The notes beneath the pieces were generated by a model. It was not told the origin of the DNA. It did not search any database and saw nothing but the letters and a program-made list of their open reading frames with translations. DNA of 64,000 nucleotides from NCBI RefSeq assembly GCF_900114635.1, contig NZ_FOTQ01000009.1:38501-102500 (forward strand), in the 5' to 3' direction. Positions 25,122 to 34,429 of this stretch are shown piece by piece (within the stretch, counting starts at the first letter, position 1; every line of letters starts with the position of its first letter). The position numbers were made by a program, and so were the translations under genes. The stretch comes from Shimia aestuarii. Its GTDB lineage: Bacteria; Pseudomonadota; Alphaproteobacteria; Rhodobacterales; Rhodobacteraceae.

Positions 25122-27623
25122 ATGACAGAGTCGCACGCTGCACAATTACGGGTTTCGGGGCTGAACTGCGCGGGATGCGCGGGGCGGGCCGAGAAGGCTT
25201 TGGCGGGGGTTGAGGGGGTCGCGTCGGCCTCGGTCAACTTTGCCAATGAAACGGCGCAGGTCGCCTATGACGCGCCTGCCACGCTGGACGCGCTGATCGG
25301 GGCGCTGGAAAAGGCCGGGTACCCGGCGGTCATCCAGGAAACATCGTTCCGGGTGTCCGAGATGACCTGTGCAGGCTGTGTGCGCCGGGTCGAACAGGCG
25401 TTGCTTGCCGGGCGCGGTGTGGTCGAAGCCAATGTCAACATGGCGACGGAAACCGCGACGGTGCGCTATGCCGTCGGGGCCACCGCGCCGGACGAGATCG
25501 CGGCGCTGGCGACGGCGGCGGGCTATCCGGCCCGGATCGACACCGAAACACCGGACGTGGTCGAGGCGCAGAAGGCGGATGAGTTCCGGGCGCTGAAAAC
25601 GCGGACCCTGCTGGCTGCAGCATTGGCCCTGCCGGTCTTCGTGCTCGAGATGGGATCGCACATGATTCCCGGCATGCACCATTGGGTGATGGCCAATATT
25701 GGCATGCAAAACAGCTACCTGCTGCAGTTTGTGCTGACCACGCTGGTGCTCGTCGGGCCGGGCCGGGTGTTCTATGCCAAGGGCTATCCGGCGTTGTTCA
25801 AGGGCGCGCCGGACATGAACTCGCTGGTGGCGCTGGGCACGTCTGCGGCCTATCTGTTTTCGGTGATTTCGACCTTTGCGCCGGGGCTGCTGCCTACGGG
25901 AACGGCCAATGTCTATTACGAGGCGGCGGCGGTGATTGTCGTGCTGATCCTTGCCGGGCGGTTGATGGAAGCGCGCGCCAAAGGACAAACCGGGGCGGCC
26001 ATTCGCAAGCTGATCGGGTTGCAGCCGCGTCAGGCGCGTGTCGAGCGCGCGGGCGAGGTGGTCGAGGTGCCGATCGCCGGGATCGTGGTGGGGGATCACG
26101 TCCATGTGCGCCCCGGCGAAAAGATCGCGGTGGATGGCACCGTCCTGTCCGGCGAAAGCTGGGTTGATGAAAGCATGATCACGGGCGAGCCCGTGCCGGT
26201 TGAAAAGACACGGGGCGGCGGGGTTGTCGCCGGGACGGTGAACGGGCAGGGCGCGCTTGTGTTCCGGGCCGAAAAGGTCGGTGCGGATACGATGCTGTCC
26301 CAGATCATCCGCATGGTGCAGGACGCACAGGGCGCCAAGCTGCCCATTCAGGGTATGGTCGACCGAATTACCATGTGGTTCGTGCCTGCGGTGCTGGTCG
26401 TGGCGCTTCTTACGGTGGCGGTGTGGCTGCTCTTGGGGCCGGATCCGGTGCTGAGTCGTGCGCTTGTCGCCGGGGTGGCGGTGCTGATCATTGCCTGCCC
26501 TTGCGCGATGGGTCTGGCCACGCCGACCTCGATTATGGTGGGCACCGGGCGCGCGGCCCAGTTGGGCGTCTTGTTCCGCAAGGGCGATGCATTGCAGCGG
26601 GTGCGCGATTGCAAGGTGGTGGCATTTGACAAGACCGGGACGCTGACCAAGGGCCAGCCGGAGCTGACCGATCTGGAGGTGTCAAAAGGCTTTGACGCCG
26701 ATCACGTGCTGACGCTGGCGGCGTCGGTTGAGGCGACGTCGGAGCATCCCATTGCGCAGGCCATTCTGCGCGCAGCCAAGGGCAAGGGGCTGTCGGTGCC
26801 CAAGGCCACCGGCTTTGAAGCCTTGGCCGGGTTCGGGGTGCGCGCCACGGTGGAGGGGCATGAGGTTCTGATCGGGGCGGACCGCCTGATGACGGGAGAG
26901 GGGCTGGAGCTTTTGGGCTTGGAGGCGCAGGCCGAAAGCCTTGGGCAACAGGGCCGCACACCGCTTTTCATTGCCGTGGACGGGGTGGTTGCCGCCGTGC
27001 TGGGGGTGGCCGATCCGGTGAAACCTTCGGCCCGTGAAGCGGTGCGTGCCCTGCATGATCTGGGTCTGCAGGTGGCGATGATCACCGGCGACAACAAGCA
27101 TACGGCGGGGGTGATCGCCCAGGAGCTTGGCATTGACCGGGTGGTCGCCGAAGTGCTGCCGGATGGCAAGGTTGCAGCACTTGAGGCACTGCGCGACGAG
27201 GTTGGTGCCGTGGCTTTTGTCGGGGATGGCATCAACGATGCTCCGGCTTTGGCGTCTGCCGATGTCGGGATTGCGATTGGCAGCGGCACGGACGTGGCCA
27301 TCGAAGCCGCGGATGTGGTGCTGATGTCGGACGATGTGCGCGGCGTGGTCAACGCGGTGGCGATCAGCCAGCAGGTGATCCGCAATATTGGGCAGAACCT
27401 GTTCTGGGCCTTTGGGTACAACACGGTGCTGATCCCGGTTGCCGCCGGGGTTCTGGTGCCCTTTGGCGGGCCGATGCTGTCGCCGGTTCTGGCCGCCGGG
27501 GCTATGGCCCTGTCGAGCGTCTTTGTATTGAGCAACGCCTTGCGCCTGCGCTGGGTCGCGGCGGCGGTGGAAACGGCAGAGGCGCAAGGGACGCGTCCGC
27601 TGGTTCCCGCAGCGGCGGAATAA
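25122..27623 (+). CDS. copA: Copper-exporting P1B-type ATPase (CopA)
   Basis: An 833-residue P1B-1 ATPase. Two N-terminal HMA domains carry CxxC pairs (C16/C19 and C83/C86). The membrane core has the ion-binding CPC (459-461), followed by the phosphorylation motif DKTGTLT (D503), SEHPIAQAI (the HP motif) and [24 protein letters not shown]. It pumps Cu(I) from cytoplasm to periplasm. ATG 25122 follows a weak ribosome site. It is transcribed from the MerR-type promoter upstream and followed 11 bp later by cueR, making a self-regulated copper operon. Confidence 0.97.
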   Translation: MTESHAAQLRVSGLNCAGCAGRAEKALAGVEGVASASVNFANETAQVAYDAPATLDALIGALEKAGYPAVIQETSFRVSEMTCAGCVRRVEQALLAGRGVVEANVNMATETATVRYAVGATAPDEIAALATAAGYPARIDTETPDVVEAQKADEFRALKTRTLLAAALALPVFVLEMGSHMIPGMHHWVMANIGMQNSYLLQFVLTTLVLVGPGRVFYAKGYPALFKGAPDMNSLVALGTSAAYLFSVISTFAPGLLPTGTANVYYEAAAVIVVLILAGRLMEARAKGQTGAAIRKLIGLQPRQARVERAGEVVEVPIAGIVVGDHVHVRPGEKIAVDGTVLSGESWVDESMITGEPVPVEKTRGGGVVAGTVNGQGALVFRAEKVGADTMLSQIIRMVQDAQGAKLPIQGMVDRITMWFVPAVLVVALLTVAVWLLLGPDPVLSRALVAGVAVLIIACPCAMGLATPTSIMVGTGRAAQLGVLFRKGDALQRVRDCKVVAFDKTGTLTKGQPELTDLEVSKGFDADHVLTLAASVEATSEHPIAQAILRAAKGKGLSVPKATGFEALAGFGVRATVEGHEVLIGADRLMTGEGLELLGLEAQAESLGQQGRTPLFIAVDGVVAAVLGVADPVKPSAREAVRALHDLGLQVAMITGDNKHTAGVIAQELGIDRVVAEVLPDGKVAALEALRDEVGAVAFVGDGINDAPALASADVGIAIGSGTDVAIEAADVVLMSDDVRGVVNAVAISQQVIRNIGQNLFWAFGYNTVLIPVAAGVLVPFGGPMLSPVLAAGAMALSSVFVLSNALRLRWVAAAVETAEAQGTRPLVPAAAE

Positions 27624-27634
27624 GGAGAGTTGGC

Positions 27635-28027
27635 ATGAATATCGGGGAAGTGGCCAAACGGTCGGGCCTGCCATCCAAGACCATCCGTTATTACGAGGAA
27701 ATCGGGTTCATCACGCCCCGGCGCAGTGAAAACGGCTACCGTGATTTTGATGAAAAAGACCTGCATCGGCTGGCCTTTATCGGGCGGGCGCGCTCGCTTG
27801 GGTTCACCATCGAGAACTGCAGGGCGCTGCTTGAGCTTTATGCGGACCAGAGCCGCGCGAGCGCAGATGTGAAGCGGGTGGCCGAAGAAAACCTGCGCGA
27901 GATCGACGCCAAGATCGCCGATCTTCAGGCCATGCGGGCCACGCTGGCGCATCTGGTGGGGGCCTGCGCCGGGGATTCCCGCCCCGACTGTCCGATCCTC
28001 GAAGACCTCGGGCGCGCCTTGGGTTAG
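27635..28027 (+). CDS. cueR: Cu(I)-responsive transcriptional regulator (CueR, MerR family)
   Basis: A 130-residue MerR regulator. The winged helix MNIGEVAKRSGLPSKTIRYYEEIGFITP and dimerisation helix are followed by the metal loop C111AGDSRPDC119PI, the two-cysteine spacing of CueR for linear Cu(I) coordination. It activates copA by untwisting the 19-bp-spaced promoter at 25062-25092. It is co-transcribed with copA; AAGGAG lies upstream of its ATG. Confidence 0.95.
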   Translation: MNIGEVAKRSGLPSKTIRYYEEIGFITPRRSENGYRDFDEKDLHRLAFIGRARSLGFTIENCRALLELYADQSRASADVKRVAEENLREIDAKIADLQAMRATLAHLVGACAGDSRPDCPILEDLGRALG

Positions 28028-28089
28028 CGGCCTCGCGCGGGGTTTTGCTCCGCTCATAGCTTTTTTCAATATGATCTCGGCGAAATTGA

Positions 28090-28149
28090 TTTGCCGAAAC
28101 GCCTGCTTTTCCGGGACACTTCGGCAAAGGGCGCAGGCGCGCGGAGCAA
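28090..28149. other. Crossed inverted repeats (possible pseudoknot) after cueR
   Basis: TTTGCCGAA (28090-28098) pairs with TTCGGCAAA (28130-28138), and CGCCTGC (28100-28106) pairs with GCAGGCG (28143-28149). The order A-B-A'-B' is that of an H-type pseudoknot, or of two alternative hairpins. It lies in the 294-bp gap between cueR and the TRAP genes, upstream of a TTGACA (28215-28220) that may be the -35 of the TRAP promoter. Confidence 0.4.
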
Positions 28150-28321
28150 GGGGTTTCGCGTGTCCGGCACCCCCGAATGAGATCGCAAAAGGCGGATGCG
28201 CGGCCATCAAAACCTTGACAGGCCGCGTTTGAACTGTCGCAGTGTGAGCCAATGCCGGGCGCGCATGGACAGCGCTACAAGAGCAACAGGGACAAGACCG
28301 GGACAGGGATCGAACACCATC

Positions 28322-28840
28322 ATGTATAATATGTTGAACACGGGCGTAGGCTGGCTGGCCCGCGTCATGGCCATACTGGGAGGGATCGTGTTGATCGGGT
28401 TGATCATCATGACCTGCCTGTCGATCACCGGGCGTGCGCTCATCCCGTTGGGGCTGGGGCCTGTGCCGGGGGATTTCGAACTGGTCGAGGCCGGGGTGGC
28501 ATTTGCGATTTTCGCCTTTCTGCCCTGGTGTCAGTACAACCGAGGCCATGCGCGCGTGGACTTGTTCCAGCCCGCCTATGGGCGTTTTGGAAATCGCCTG
28601 ATTGATCTAGTTGCGGACGTGATGATGTTCATCGCCGCCTATATCATCGCATGGCGGCTCTATCTGGGCATGATGGACAAGTACAATTACCACGAAACAA
28701 CCTTTATCCTGCAGTTCGAGATCTGGATGGCCTATGCCGCCGGGTTCCTCGGGGCCTCTGTGTTCGTGATCGTTGCCGCGTTCTGCATCCTGCGCAGTCT
28801 GCGCGCCCTGCTGGGGCGGTCGTCGGAGGCAAACGCATGA
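28322..28840 (+). CDS. TRAP transporter small permease (DctQ-type)
   Basis: A 172-residue membrane protein with four transmembrane segments, the DctQ layout. Typical blocks are LIIMTCLSITGRALI, GDFELVEAGVAFAIFAFLPWCQYNRGHARVDLF and the closing amphipathic helix. It forms the accessory membrane subunit of a sodium-driven TRAP importer. ATG 28322 is used; an upstream reading extends into low-complexity sequence. Its stop overlaps the DctM start (ATGA). No DctP-type binding protein is adjacent. Confidence 0.9.
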   Translation: MYNMLNTGVGWLARVMAILGGIVLIGLIIMTCLSITGRALIPLGLGPVPGDFELVEAGVAFAIFAFLPWCQYNRGHARVDLFQPAYGRFGNRLIDLVADVMMFIAAYIIAWRLYLGMMDKYNYHETTFILQFEIWMAYAAGFLGASVFVIVAAFCILRSLRALLGRSSEANA

Positions 28841-30159
28841 GCAATATTGAAATCGGCCTCTGGTCCTTTCCGGTTCTCCTTTTCCTGATTTTCATCCGCA
28901 TTCCCATCGGTCTGGCGATGATGGCGGTGGGGATGGGCGGCACCTATATCGTATTCGGCTCGACCATGATGACGATGGGACAGCTCAAGCACCTCGTCTA
29001 TGGCACTTTCTCGAACTACTCGCTGTCGATCGTGCCGTTGTTCCTTTTGATGGGACAGTTCGCGACCCTGTCGGGCATGTCCAAGGGGCTGTTCAAGGCT
29101 GCCGAGGCGTGGCTTGGGCATCTCAAGGGCGGGGTGGCGATGTCGGCGATCGGCGCCTGCGCCGGGTTTGGCGCGATCTGTGGCTCATCGCTGGCCACGG
29201 CGGCCACGATGGGGCAGGTCGCCCTGCCGGAACTGCGCCGTTATGGCTATTCCGGGCCGCTGGCCACTGGGACCTTGGCCGCCGGGGGGACGCTGGGCAT
29301 CCTTATCCCACCCTCGGTAATCCTCGTGATCTACGCGATCCTGACCGAGCAGAACATCGCCAAACTGTTTGTCGCGGCCTTTATCCCCGGCATTCTGGCG
29401 GCGATTGCCTATATGCTGGTGATCGCGATCTACGTGCGCGTGGTGCCGGGATCGGGCGATGCGCTTGAGCCGGTGCCTTATGCGGAGCGGTTCAAGGCGC
29501 TGATCTCGGTCTGGCCTGTGATCCTCATCTTCCTTGCGGTGGTCGGCGGTATCTATGCCGGTATCTTCACCCCGACCGAAGCGGCGGCGGTGGGCGCGGC
29601 AGGCACCGGGCTTGTGGCGCTGGTGACTGGCGGGCTCAATGGCAAGAAGATTGTCAATTCGATCCTGACCACGGCCAATTCCACTGCGATGATCTTCCTG
29701 ATCGTGCTGGGGGCGGGCATGTTCAACAGCTTCCTTGCACTCACGCAACTGCCGCAGACTTCGGCGCAGTGGGTAACGGAACAGGGATTCAGCCCTTGGT
29801 TCGTGCTGTTCTGCGTGCTGGTGCTCTACCTGATCTTTGGCTGCGTGATGGACAGTCTGTCGATGGTGCTTTTGACGGTGCCGATCTTCTTCCCGATCAT
29901 GACAGCGCTCGATTTCGGGATGAGCACCGAGGAATTCGCCCTGTGGTTCGGCATCATCGTCCTGATCGTGGTCGAGGTCGGATTGATCACGCCACCCGTG
30001 GGGATGAACCTGTTTGTGATCAACACCATGGCGCGCGACATCCCGATCAGCCAGACCTTCCGCGGCACGGCGCCTTTCGTGCTGGCCGATATCATCCGCG
30101 TGGCGATCCTGGCGATGTTCCCGTCGATAACTTTGGCGTTGGTCTGGGCGATCTACTAG
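28837..30159 (+). CDS. TRAP transporter large permease (DctM-type)
   Basis: A 440-residue protein with about twelve transmembrane segments. DctM signatures include LFIRIPIGLAMMAVG-like opening, VPLFLLMGQFATLSGMS, GAICGSSLATAATMGQVALPELRRYGY, GTLGILIPPSVILVIYAILTEQNIAKLF and GLITPPVGMNLFVIN. It is the substrate-translocating subunit. It overlaps dctQ by 4 bp and ends in a strong terminator. The substrate cannot be inferred without its binding protein; a distant DctP must supply it. Confidence 0.93.
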   Translation: MSNIEIGLWSFPVLLFLIFIRIPIGLAMMAVGMGGTYIVFGSTMMTMGQLKHLVYGTFSNYSLSIVPLFLLMGQFATLSGMSKGLFKAAEAWLGHLKGGVAMSAIGACAGFGAICGSSLATAATMGQVALPELRRYGYSGPLATGTLAAGGTLGILIPPSVILVIYAILTEQNIAKLFVAAFIPGILAAIAYMLVIAIYVRVVPGSGDALEPVPYAERFKALISVWPVILIFLAVVGGIYAGIFTPTEAAAVGAAGTGLVALVTGGLNGKKIVNSILTTANSTAMIFLIVLGAGMFNSFLALTQLPQTSAQWVTEQGFSPWFVLFCVLVLYLIFGCVMDSLSMVLLTVPIFFPIMTALDFGMSTEEFALWFGIIVLIVVEVGLITPPVGMNLFVINTMARDIPISQTFRGTAPFVLADIIRVAILAMFPSITLALVWAIY

Positions 30160-30180
30160 CCTGGGCTCATCGCTTGAAAA

Positions 30181-30212
30181 GGGCCATGGGGCATAGCCCC
30201 GTGGCCCTTTTT
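30181..30212 (+). terminator. Rho-independent terminator after the TRAP genes
   Basis: A 12-bp stem GGGCCATGGGGC (30181-30192) with GCCCCGTGGCCC (30196-30207), one wobble, loop ATA, then TTTTT. Confidence 0.92.
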
Positions 30213-30293
30213 GCATTCGGACTGCGGCGTTGCGGCGCTGGTGTTGGCGCATGGATCGGGCAGTATGGGGCAAAGTAAAGGAGCACAGATCCC

Positions 30294-30806
30294 ATGAGCA
30301 GCGACGTACCCGCCATCCGTGATGGTGAAACCACCCTGTCTTTTGACCCGGCAGAGCGCGTGGACGCCACCGTGCGGTTCATCGGGCGCATTCACACCCC
30401 CTGGAAGCGCGGGGATTGCCCCAAGAACGTGACCTCTGCACGGGTACGCGCCGCCGATGAGGGCGGGCGGTTCACCGTGAAACTGGAAGAGGGGTTTGCG
30501 CCGGGGCTGACCGGGCTCGAGCCGGGGCGGGGTATTTTCCTGATCTACTGGATGCATCAGGCGCGCCGGGACCTGATCACGCAGGCGCCCAAGCATGTCG
30601 ACGGCACACGGGGAACCTTTGCCCTGCGCTCGCCCAATCGTCCGAACCCCATGGCGATGTCGGCGGTGACAATCCTGTCGGTTGATGTCGAGACCGGGGA
30701 GATCGAAGTGGATGCGATTGATTGTTTCGACGGCACACCGCTTGTCGATATCAAACCGTGGACGGCGGGTGTGGATACGCCGGTGCCGCTGGCAGAGGCC
30801 GATTAA
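30294..30806 (+). CDS. trmO: TsaA-like domain protein (TrmO-type tRNA methyltransferase)
   Basis: A 170-residue TsaA/TrmO-family protein. FIGRIHTPWKRGDCPKN, IFLIYWMHQARRDLITQAP, GTFALRSPNRPNPMAMSAVTIL and VDAIDCFDGTPLVDIKPW are the conserved stretches; the RSPNRPNP loop is the SAM-binding site. TrmO methylates N6-threonylcarbamoyladenosine at position 37 of certain tRNAs. It is shorter than the two-domain E. coli protein and has only the catalytic domain. Its stop region overlaps the convergent Usp gene by 4 bp. Confidence 0.85.
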   Translation: MSSDVPAIRDGETTLSFDPAERVDATVRFIGRIHTPWKRGDCPKNVTSARVRAADEGGRFTVKLEEGFAPGLTGLEPGRGIFLIYWMHQARRDLITQAPKHVDGTRGTFALRSPNRPNPMAMSAVTILSVDVETGEIEVDAIDCFDGTPLVDIKPWTAGVDTPVPLAEAD

Positions 30807-31633
30807 CGTACCGACGGAGGCGACAGCAACAGGTCGGTGGGCGGTTCGCGCAACAGATCAGCGGCAAAGCCGCCCAGCCTGTGCAGGGCAAATCCGCGGG
30901 TATGTGTGCCAAGCACCAGAAGGTCGGGTGTGATGCTGGCGATCTTGTCATGCAGGGCCTGGGTTACGCTGCCAGTCACGATCTCTGGCGGGGCATAGGC
31001 GCCGGGGACCGCCGATTTCGCCAGCCACGCATCACGTTTGGCTTCGGTTTCCCGGCGCACGGCCTGGGCCATTTCGCTGACATGCGACTCGCCTGTGAGC
31101 CCGGCAAAGGGCACGAGCATTGCGTGGAAGGATGTCATCGTTGCCTTGGGCGCAATGCTGGCCGCCGCCCGCAACGCGGCGGCGCAGGCATCGGAAAAGC
31201 TGACCAGCGCAACGGCGGCGGCGTAGTCGCCCTCGACCATGTTCCGGGCGATCAGGACCGGGGCAAGGCTGGCGGCGGCAATCCGTTCGGACGTGGTTTC
31301 GCGCAGCTGGTCAAAGAGGCGCCGGGCGCGGTGCAGTCCCATGACGACAAGGTCGGCTTCCTTGTCGATGGCAAAGGCGTTCACCTGTTCCACGGGATCG
31401 CCGGCAAGCACGGTGATCGTTGTCAGCGCCTTGCCCGGCTGGCGGGAAAGATAGGCCTCGAGCCGCTCGGAAACCGACTCGCGCAGCTGGTTCACCATGT
31501 CTTCGGGCAGGGCGTCATCCACCACCGACACCACGTGCAGCCGCGCGCCGTGTTGCGTGGCCAGAAACAGGGCGCGTTCCAGCGCGCGATCGGAACGGGG
31601 GGACATGTCGGTGGCGACTACGATGGATTTCAC
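30803..31633 (-). CDS. Tandem-domain universal stress protein
   Basis: A 276-residue protein with two Usp domains: residues ~1-135 (KSIVVATDMSPRSDRALERAL...ADLVVMGLHRARRLFDQLRETTSERIAAASLAPVLI) and ~140-276 (ending DLLVLGTHTRGFALHRLGGFAADLLREPPTDLLLSP). The second domain keeps only part of the nucleotide loop. GTG 31633 is the start because AGGAGGT lies 5 bases upstream; an ATG farther upstream lacks a site and adds non-Usp sequence. It lies next to the tRNA-Glu pair. Confidence 0.88.
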   Translation of the reverse strand: MKSIVVATDMSPRSDRALERALFLATQHGARLHVVSVVDDALPEDMVNQLRESVSERLEAYLSRQPGKALTTITVLAGDPVEQVNAFAIDKEADLVVMGLHRARRLFDQLRETTSERIAAASLAPVLIARNMVEGDYAAAVALVSFSDACAAALRAAASIAPKATMTSFHAMLVPFAGLTGESHVSEMAQAVRRETEAKRDAWLAKSAVPGAYAPPEIVTGSVTQALHDKIASITPDLLVLGTHTRGFALHRLGGFAADLLREPPTDLLLSPPSVR

Positions 31634-31754
31634 GGGGGACCTCCTTGCCGGTGCGACCGGGACAAAACATGCGCTTTCCTGGCTACACATTATGCAGCAG
31701 CGCCAGCGATGGCAAAGGCGCGGTGTCACGATGGAGGCGGAGGTGCGGCAGAAG

Positions 31755-31829
31755 TGGCAGCCCGTAGGGGAATCGAACCCCTCTTTCCAGGTTGAAAACC
31801 TGGCGTCCTAACCGATAGACGAACGGGCC
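31755..31829 (-). tRNA. tRNA-Glu (anticodon UUC), copy 1
   Basis: The minus strand folds as a complete cloverleaf: acceptor GGCCCGT/ACGGGCT with a terminal G-U pair, discriminator G, encoded CCA, D arm TCGTCTATCGG, anticodon stem CCAGG/CCTGG with loop TTTTCAA (anticodon TTC), and T arm AGGGGTTCGATTCCCCT. It is identical to the copy at 31882-31956. Confidence 0.96.
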
Positions 31830-31881
31830 ACGCTGTTGCTTGGTTCAAGGTGGAACAGAAGTCCGGAGAACCGGCTTCGAC

Positions 31882-31956
31882 TGGCAGCCCGTAGGGGAAT
31901 CGAACCCCTCTTTCCAGGTTGAAAACCTGGCGTCCTAACCGATAGACGAACGGGCC
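31882..31956 (-). tRNA. tRNA-Glu (anticodon UUC), copy 2
   Basis: Same 75-base sequence as the neighbouring copy, including the encoded CCA, 52 bp upstream in transcription order. The spacer between the two is unrelated to the flanks, so only the tRNA itself is duplicated. Confidence 0.96.
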
Positions 31957-32043
31957 GTGCCGAAGCGTGAGGCGTAATTAGTGAAAGGCCGGGGGCACTG
32001 CAAGCGGAAATTTCAAACTGGGCGCGACTTTTTTGACCGCGGG

Positions 32044-32126
32044 GTTCCGGGGGCGCTGCCCCCGTCGCGAGCAGGCTCGCGACTCCCCCGGGATATTTGC
32101 GGCAAAAGGAAGAATGGGGCGGGTGT
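32044..32126 (-). repeat. 3'-end element: TTTTGCC..AAATATCCCGGGGG plus hairpins (copy 2)
   Basis: Reading away from the recJ stop on the minus strand: CTTCCTTTTGCCGCAAATA, then TCCCGGGGGAG, then hairpin TCGCGAGC/GCTCGCGA and hairpin GGGGGC/GCCCCC. Same order and orientation relative to the preceding gene as at 11834-11886 and 47659-47706. Confidence 0.75.
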
Positions 32127-33869
32127 TCAGGCGGGCGCGGCGTCTTCGAGGCGGAGCTGTACGGTCTGGCGGCCGCCCCACGAATTGAGCTCGAGCCGCC
32201 CGGCAAGGTGAAAGCGGGCCTGTCCGTGCGATTCGAGCGCTGGGCCAAGGGGCGTGTCGAAGGCGCCGAAACAGATCGCTTCAAGCCGCGCGCCGAGCCC
32301 GTCGCCGAAGGTGATCTTGAGATGGCTGTCACCCACGCGTTTGGCAAAGCGAATCTCGGCCTCGGGGAAGGCGAAGCGGGGGGCGGGGGCGCCCGCGCCA
32401 AAGGGGCCGGCCTTGTCGATGTCCTGGACCAGTTCGACCGTGGCGGCGCCGGGCATCAGCAGGGCATCGAGTTTGAGATCGGCAGGACCCGCGCTTCCTG
32501 CGCCCTGTTTTGCGAGCAGGTCCGACAGGCGCGCCATGGCCGATTCAAGCTGATCGCGGGCCACGGTCAGACCGGCGGCCATCTTGTGCCCGCCGCCCTT
32601 GATCAGTAGGCCCTCGGCGGCGAGTTTCTGGATGGACGCGCCCAGATCAACGCCTGAAATGGAGCGGCCCGAGCCTTTGCCCTCGTCCCCGTCCAGTCCG
32701 ATGACGATGGCAGGGCGGTTGGTGGCCTCCTTGAGGCGCGAGGCGACGATGCCGACGACGCCGGGATGCCAGCCTTCGCCCGCCGCCCAGACGAGCGGGG
32801 CGTCGAGGCCGCGTTCTTCGGCTTGTTCCATTGCGGCGGCGCGTACAGCACTTTCGATGTCGCGGCGTTCGGTGTTGAGTTGGTCCAGCCGTTCGGCCAT
32901 GGCGCGGGCTTCGTCGGGGTTGTCGGTCGACAGGAGTCGCGCGCCAAGATCGGCCTGTCCGATGCGCCCGCCTGCGTTCACACGCGGGCCGAGCAGGAAG
33001 CCGAGGTGGTAGCTGTTGGGGGCCGAATCCATGCGGGCGACATCCGAAAGCGCGACGATGCCGGGGCGGTCACGCCGCGCCATGACCTTAAGCCCCTGCC
33101 GCACCAGCGCCCGGTTGACGCCGATCAGGGGGGCGACATCGGCCACGGTGGCCAGCGCCACGAGGTCGAGCAGGTACATCAGGTCAGGGCCTTGCGCGCC
33201 CGCGTCGCGCATTTGCCGGTTGGCTTCGACCAGCATCAGGAACACCACCGAGGCCGCACACAGATGAGCGAGGTCGCCGGATTCGTCCTGACGGTTCGGG
33301 TTCACCACGGCGTGACAGTCGGGCAGGGTTTCACCGCCCAGATGGTGATCGAGCACGATCACATCCGCGCCTTTGGCGGCGGCGATGGGGCCGTGGCTGA
33401 GCGTACCGCAGTCCACGCAGATAATCAGGTCATGGTCGCGTGCAAGGGCCGCCATGGCTTCGTCATTGGGGCCATAGCCTTCGTCGATCCGGTCAGGCAC
33501 GTAGAGCGTGGCCCGCAGCTCCATGGCGCGCAGCCACGTGACCAGAAGCGCACCGGAGCTGCCGCCATCCACGTCATAGTCGGCAAATACTGCAAGCCGT
33601 TGGCGGGTCTTGACCGCCTGCAGGAAGCGGGTGGCGGCCTTTTCCATGTCCTTGAGGCTGCGTGGGTCGGGCAGCAGGTCGGCCAGTTTGGGTTCAAGAA
33701 ACCCGGCGGCCTCTTGCGGGGAGACGCCGCGCCGGGCGAGAACGGCGCAGAGCGCGGGCGGCAGGGCGGTGTCCTGTTGCAGAAGTTCGGCCGCGCGGGT
33801 GATTTCGACCGAGGGGCCAACCCAGCGGCGCCCGGTCAGAGAACTGGAAACGCCAAGAAAATCGCTCAT
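32127..33869 (-). CDS. recJ: Single-stranded-DNA-specific exonuclease RecJ
   Basis: A 580-residue DHH-superfamily nuclease. Motif I is FADYDVDG (96-102), motif III VIVLDHHLGGETLP, motif IV region LLDLVALATVADVAPL, and the DHHA1 motif is LLIKGGGHKMAAGLTV. The C-terminal OB-like domain ends with ELNSWGGRQTVQLRLED. RecJ degrades single strands 5' to 3' in recombination and mismatch repair. ATG 33869 (MSDFLGVSSS) overlaps the upstream isochorismatase stop by 4 bp. Last gene of a hom-glpX-isochorismatase-recJ string. Confidence 0.95.
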   Translation of the reverse strand: MSDFLGVSSSLTGRRWVGPSVEITRAAELLQQDTALPPALCAVLARRGVSPQEAAGFLEPKLADLLPDPRSLKDMEKAATRFLQAVKTRQRLAVFADYDVDGGSSGALLVTWLRAMELRATLYVPDRIDEGYGPNDEAMAALARDHDLIICVDCGTLSHGPIAAAKGADVIVLDHHLGGETLPDCHAVVNPNRQDESGDLAHLCAASVVFLMLVEANRQMRDAGAQGPDLMYLLDLVALATVADVAPLIGVNRALVRQGLKVMARRDRPGIVALSDVARMDSAPNSYHLGFLLGPRVNAGGRIGQADLGARLLSTDNPDEARAMAERLDQLNTERRDIESAVRAAAMEQAEERGLDAPLVWAAGEGWHPGVVGIVASRLKEATNRPAIVIGLDGDEGKGSGRSISGVDLGASIQKLAAEGLLIKGGGHKMAAGLTVARDQLESAMARLSDLLAKQGAGSAGPADLKLDALLMPGAATVELVQDIDKAGPFGAGAPAPRFAFPEAEIRFAKRVGDSHLKITFGDGLGARLEAICFGAFDTPLGPALESHGQARFHLAGRLELNSWGGRQTVQLRLEDAAPA

Positions 33870-34429
33870 GCCAAGGCCTTGAGAATGTCGTCGGTGGCGA
33901 GGGCCTGTCCGAATTCGCCGTGCAGCATGGAGATTTCGGCATCGTGAATCTGTTGTGCCGTCATCGCGGGCAGGCCTGCGCGCCAATCGCTGCGGGCGTG
34001 CGTGTCAAAAGCGGCGCAGGCGTCATGGGCCAGCCAGACGTCGAACCCGAGATTGCAGCCCATGCGCATCGAGGTTGAGATGCATTGCGGGGTCGACAGC
34101 CCGGCCATGATGAGATCTGTCACGCCGCGCGTTCGCAGGTGCGTTTCGAGGTCCGTGCCGATGAAAGCCGAGTTGGTGTTTTTTTCAAACACCGGCTCGT
34201 CGCCTTCAGGTGCGACAATGGCTTTGATCGCGTTGCCGCCTTGATCCGGGTGCAGCGGGCTTGTCGGGCGGGTCGAAAAGTGCCGCACGTGGGCGACGGG
34301 CAGGCCCTGAACACGACAGCGCGCCAGAAGGCGCGCCGCTTGCTGTTCTGCATCAGGGTTGTTGCGGGCGCCCCAGAGAGGGCTGTCCATGCCCTCCTGA
34401 ATGTCGATGAGAACCAGTGCCCGCTTCAT
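33866..34429 (-). CDS. Isochorismatase-family cysteine hydrolase
   Basis: A 187-residue protein with the family's catalytic triad: Asp9 in ALVLIDIQEG, Lys83 in VFEKNTNSAF and Cys116 in AGLSTPQCISTSMR. Family members hydrolyse amides or nitrogen-ester substrates (nicotinamidase, N-carbamoylsarcosine amidase and relatives); the substrate here is unknown. It starts exactly after the glpX stop and overlaps recJ by 4 bp, so it is in the same transcript. Confidence 0.88.
   Translation of the reverse strand: MKRALVLIDIQEGMDSPLWGARNNPDAEQQAARLLARCRVQGLPVAHVRHFSTRPTSPLHPDQGGNAIKAIVAPEGDEPVFEKNTNSAFIGTDLETHLRTRGVTDLIMAGLSTPQCISTSMRMGCNLGFDVWLAHDACAAFDTHARSDWRAGLPAMTAQQIHDAEISMLHGEFGQALATDDILKALA

Noticed and set aside
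26702..28549. Long minus-strand frames antisense to copA and cueR
   Set aside because: Low-complexity Arg/Pro/Ser translation without motifs; copA and cueR are unambiguous on the plus strand.
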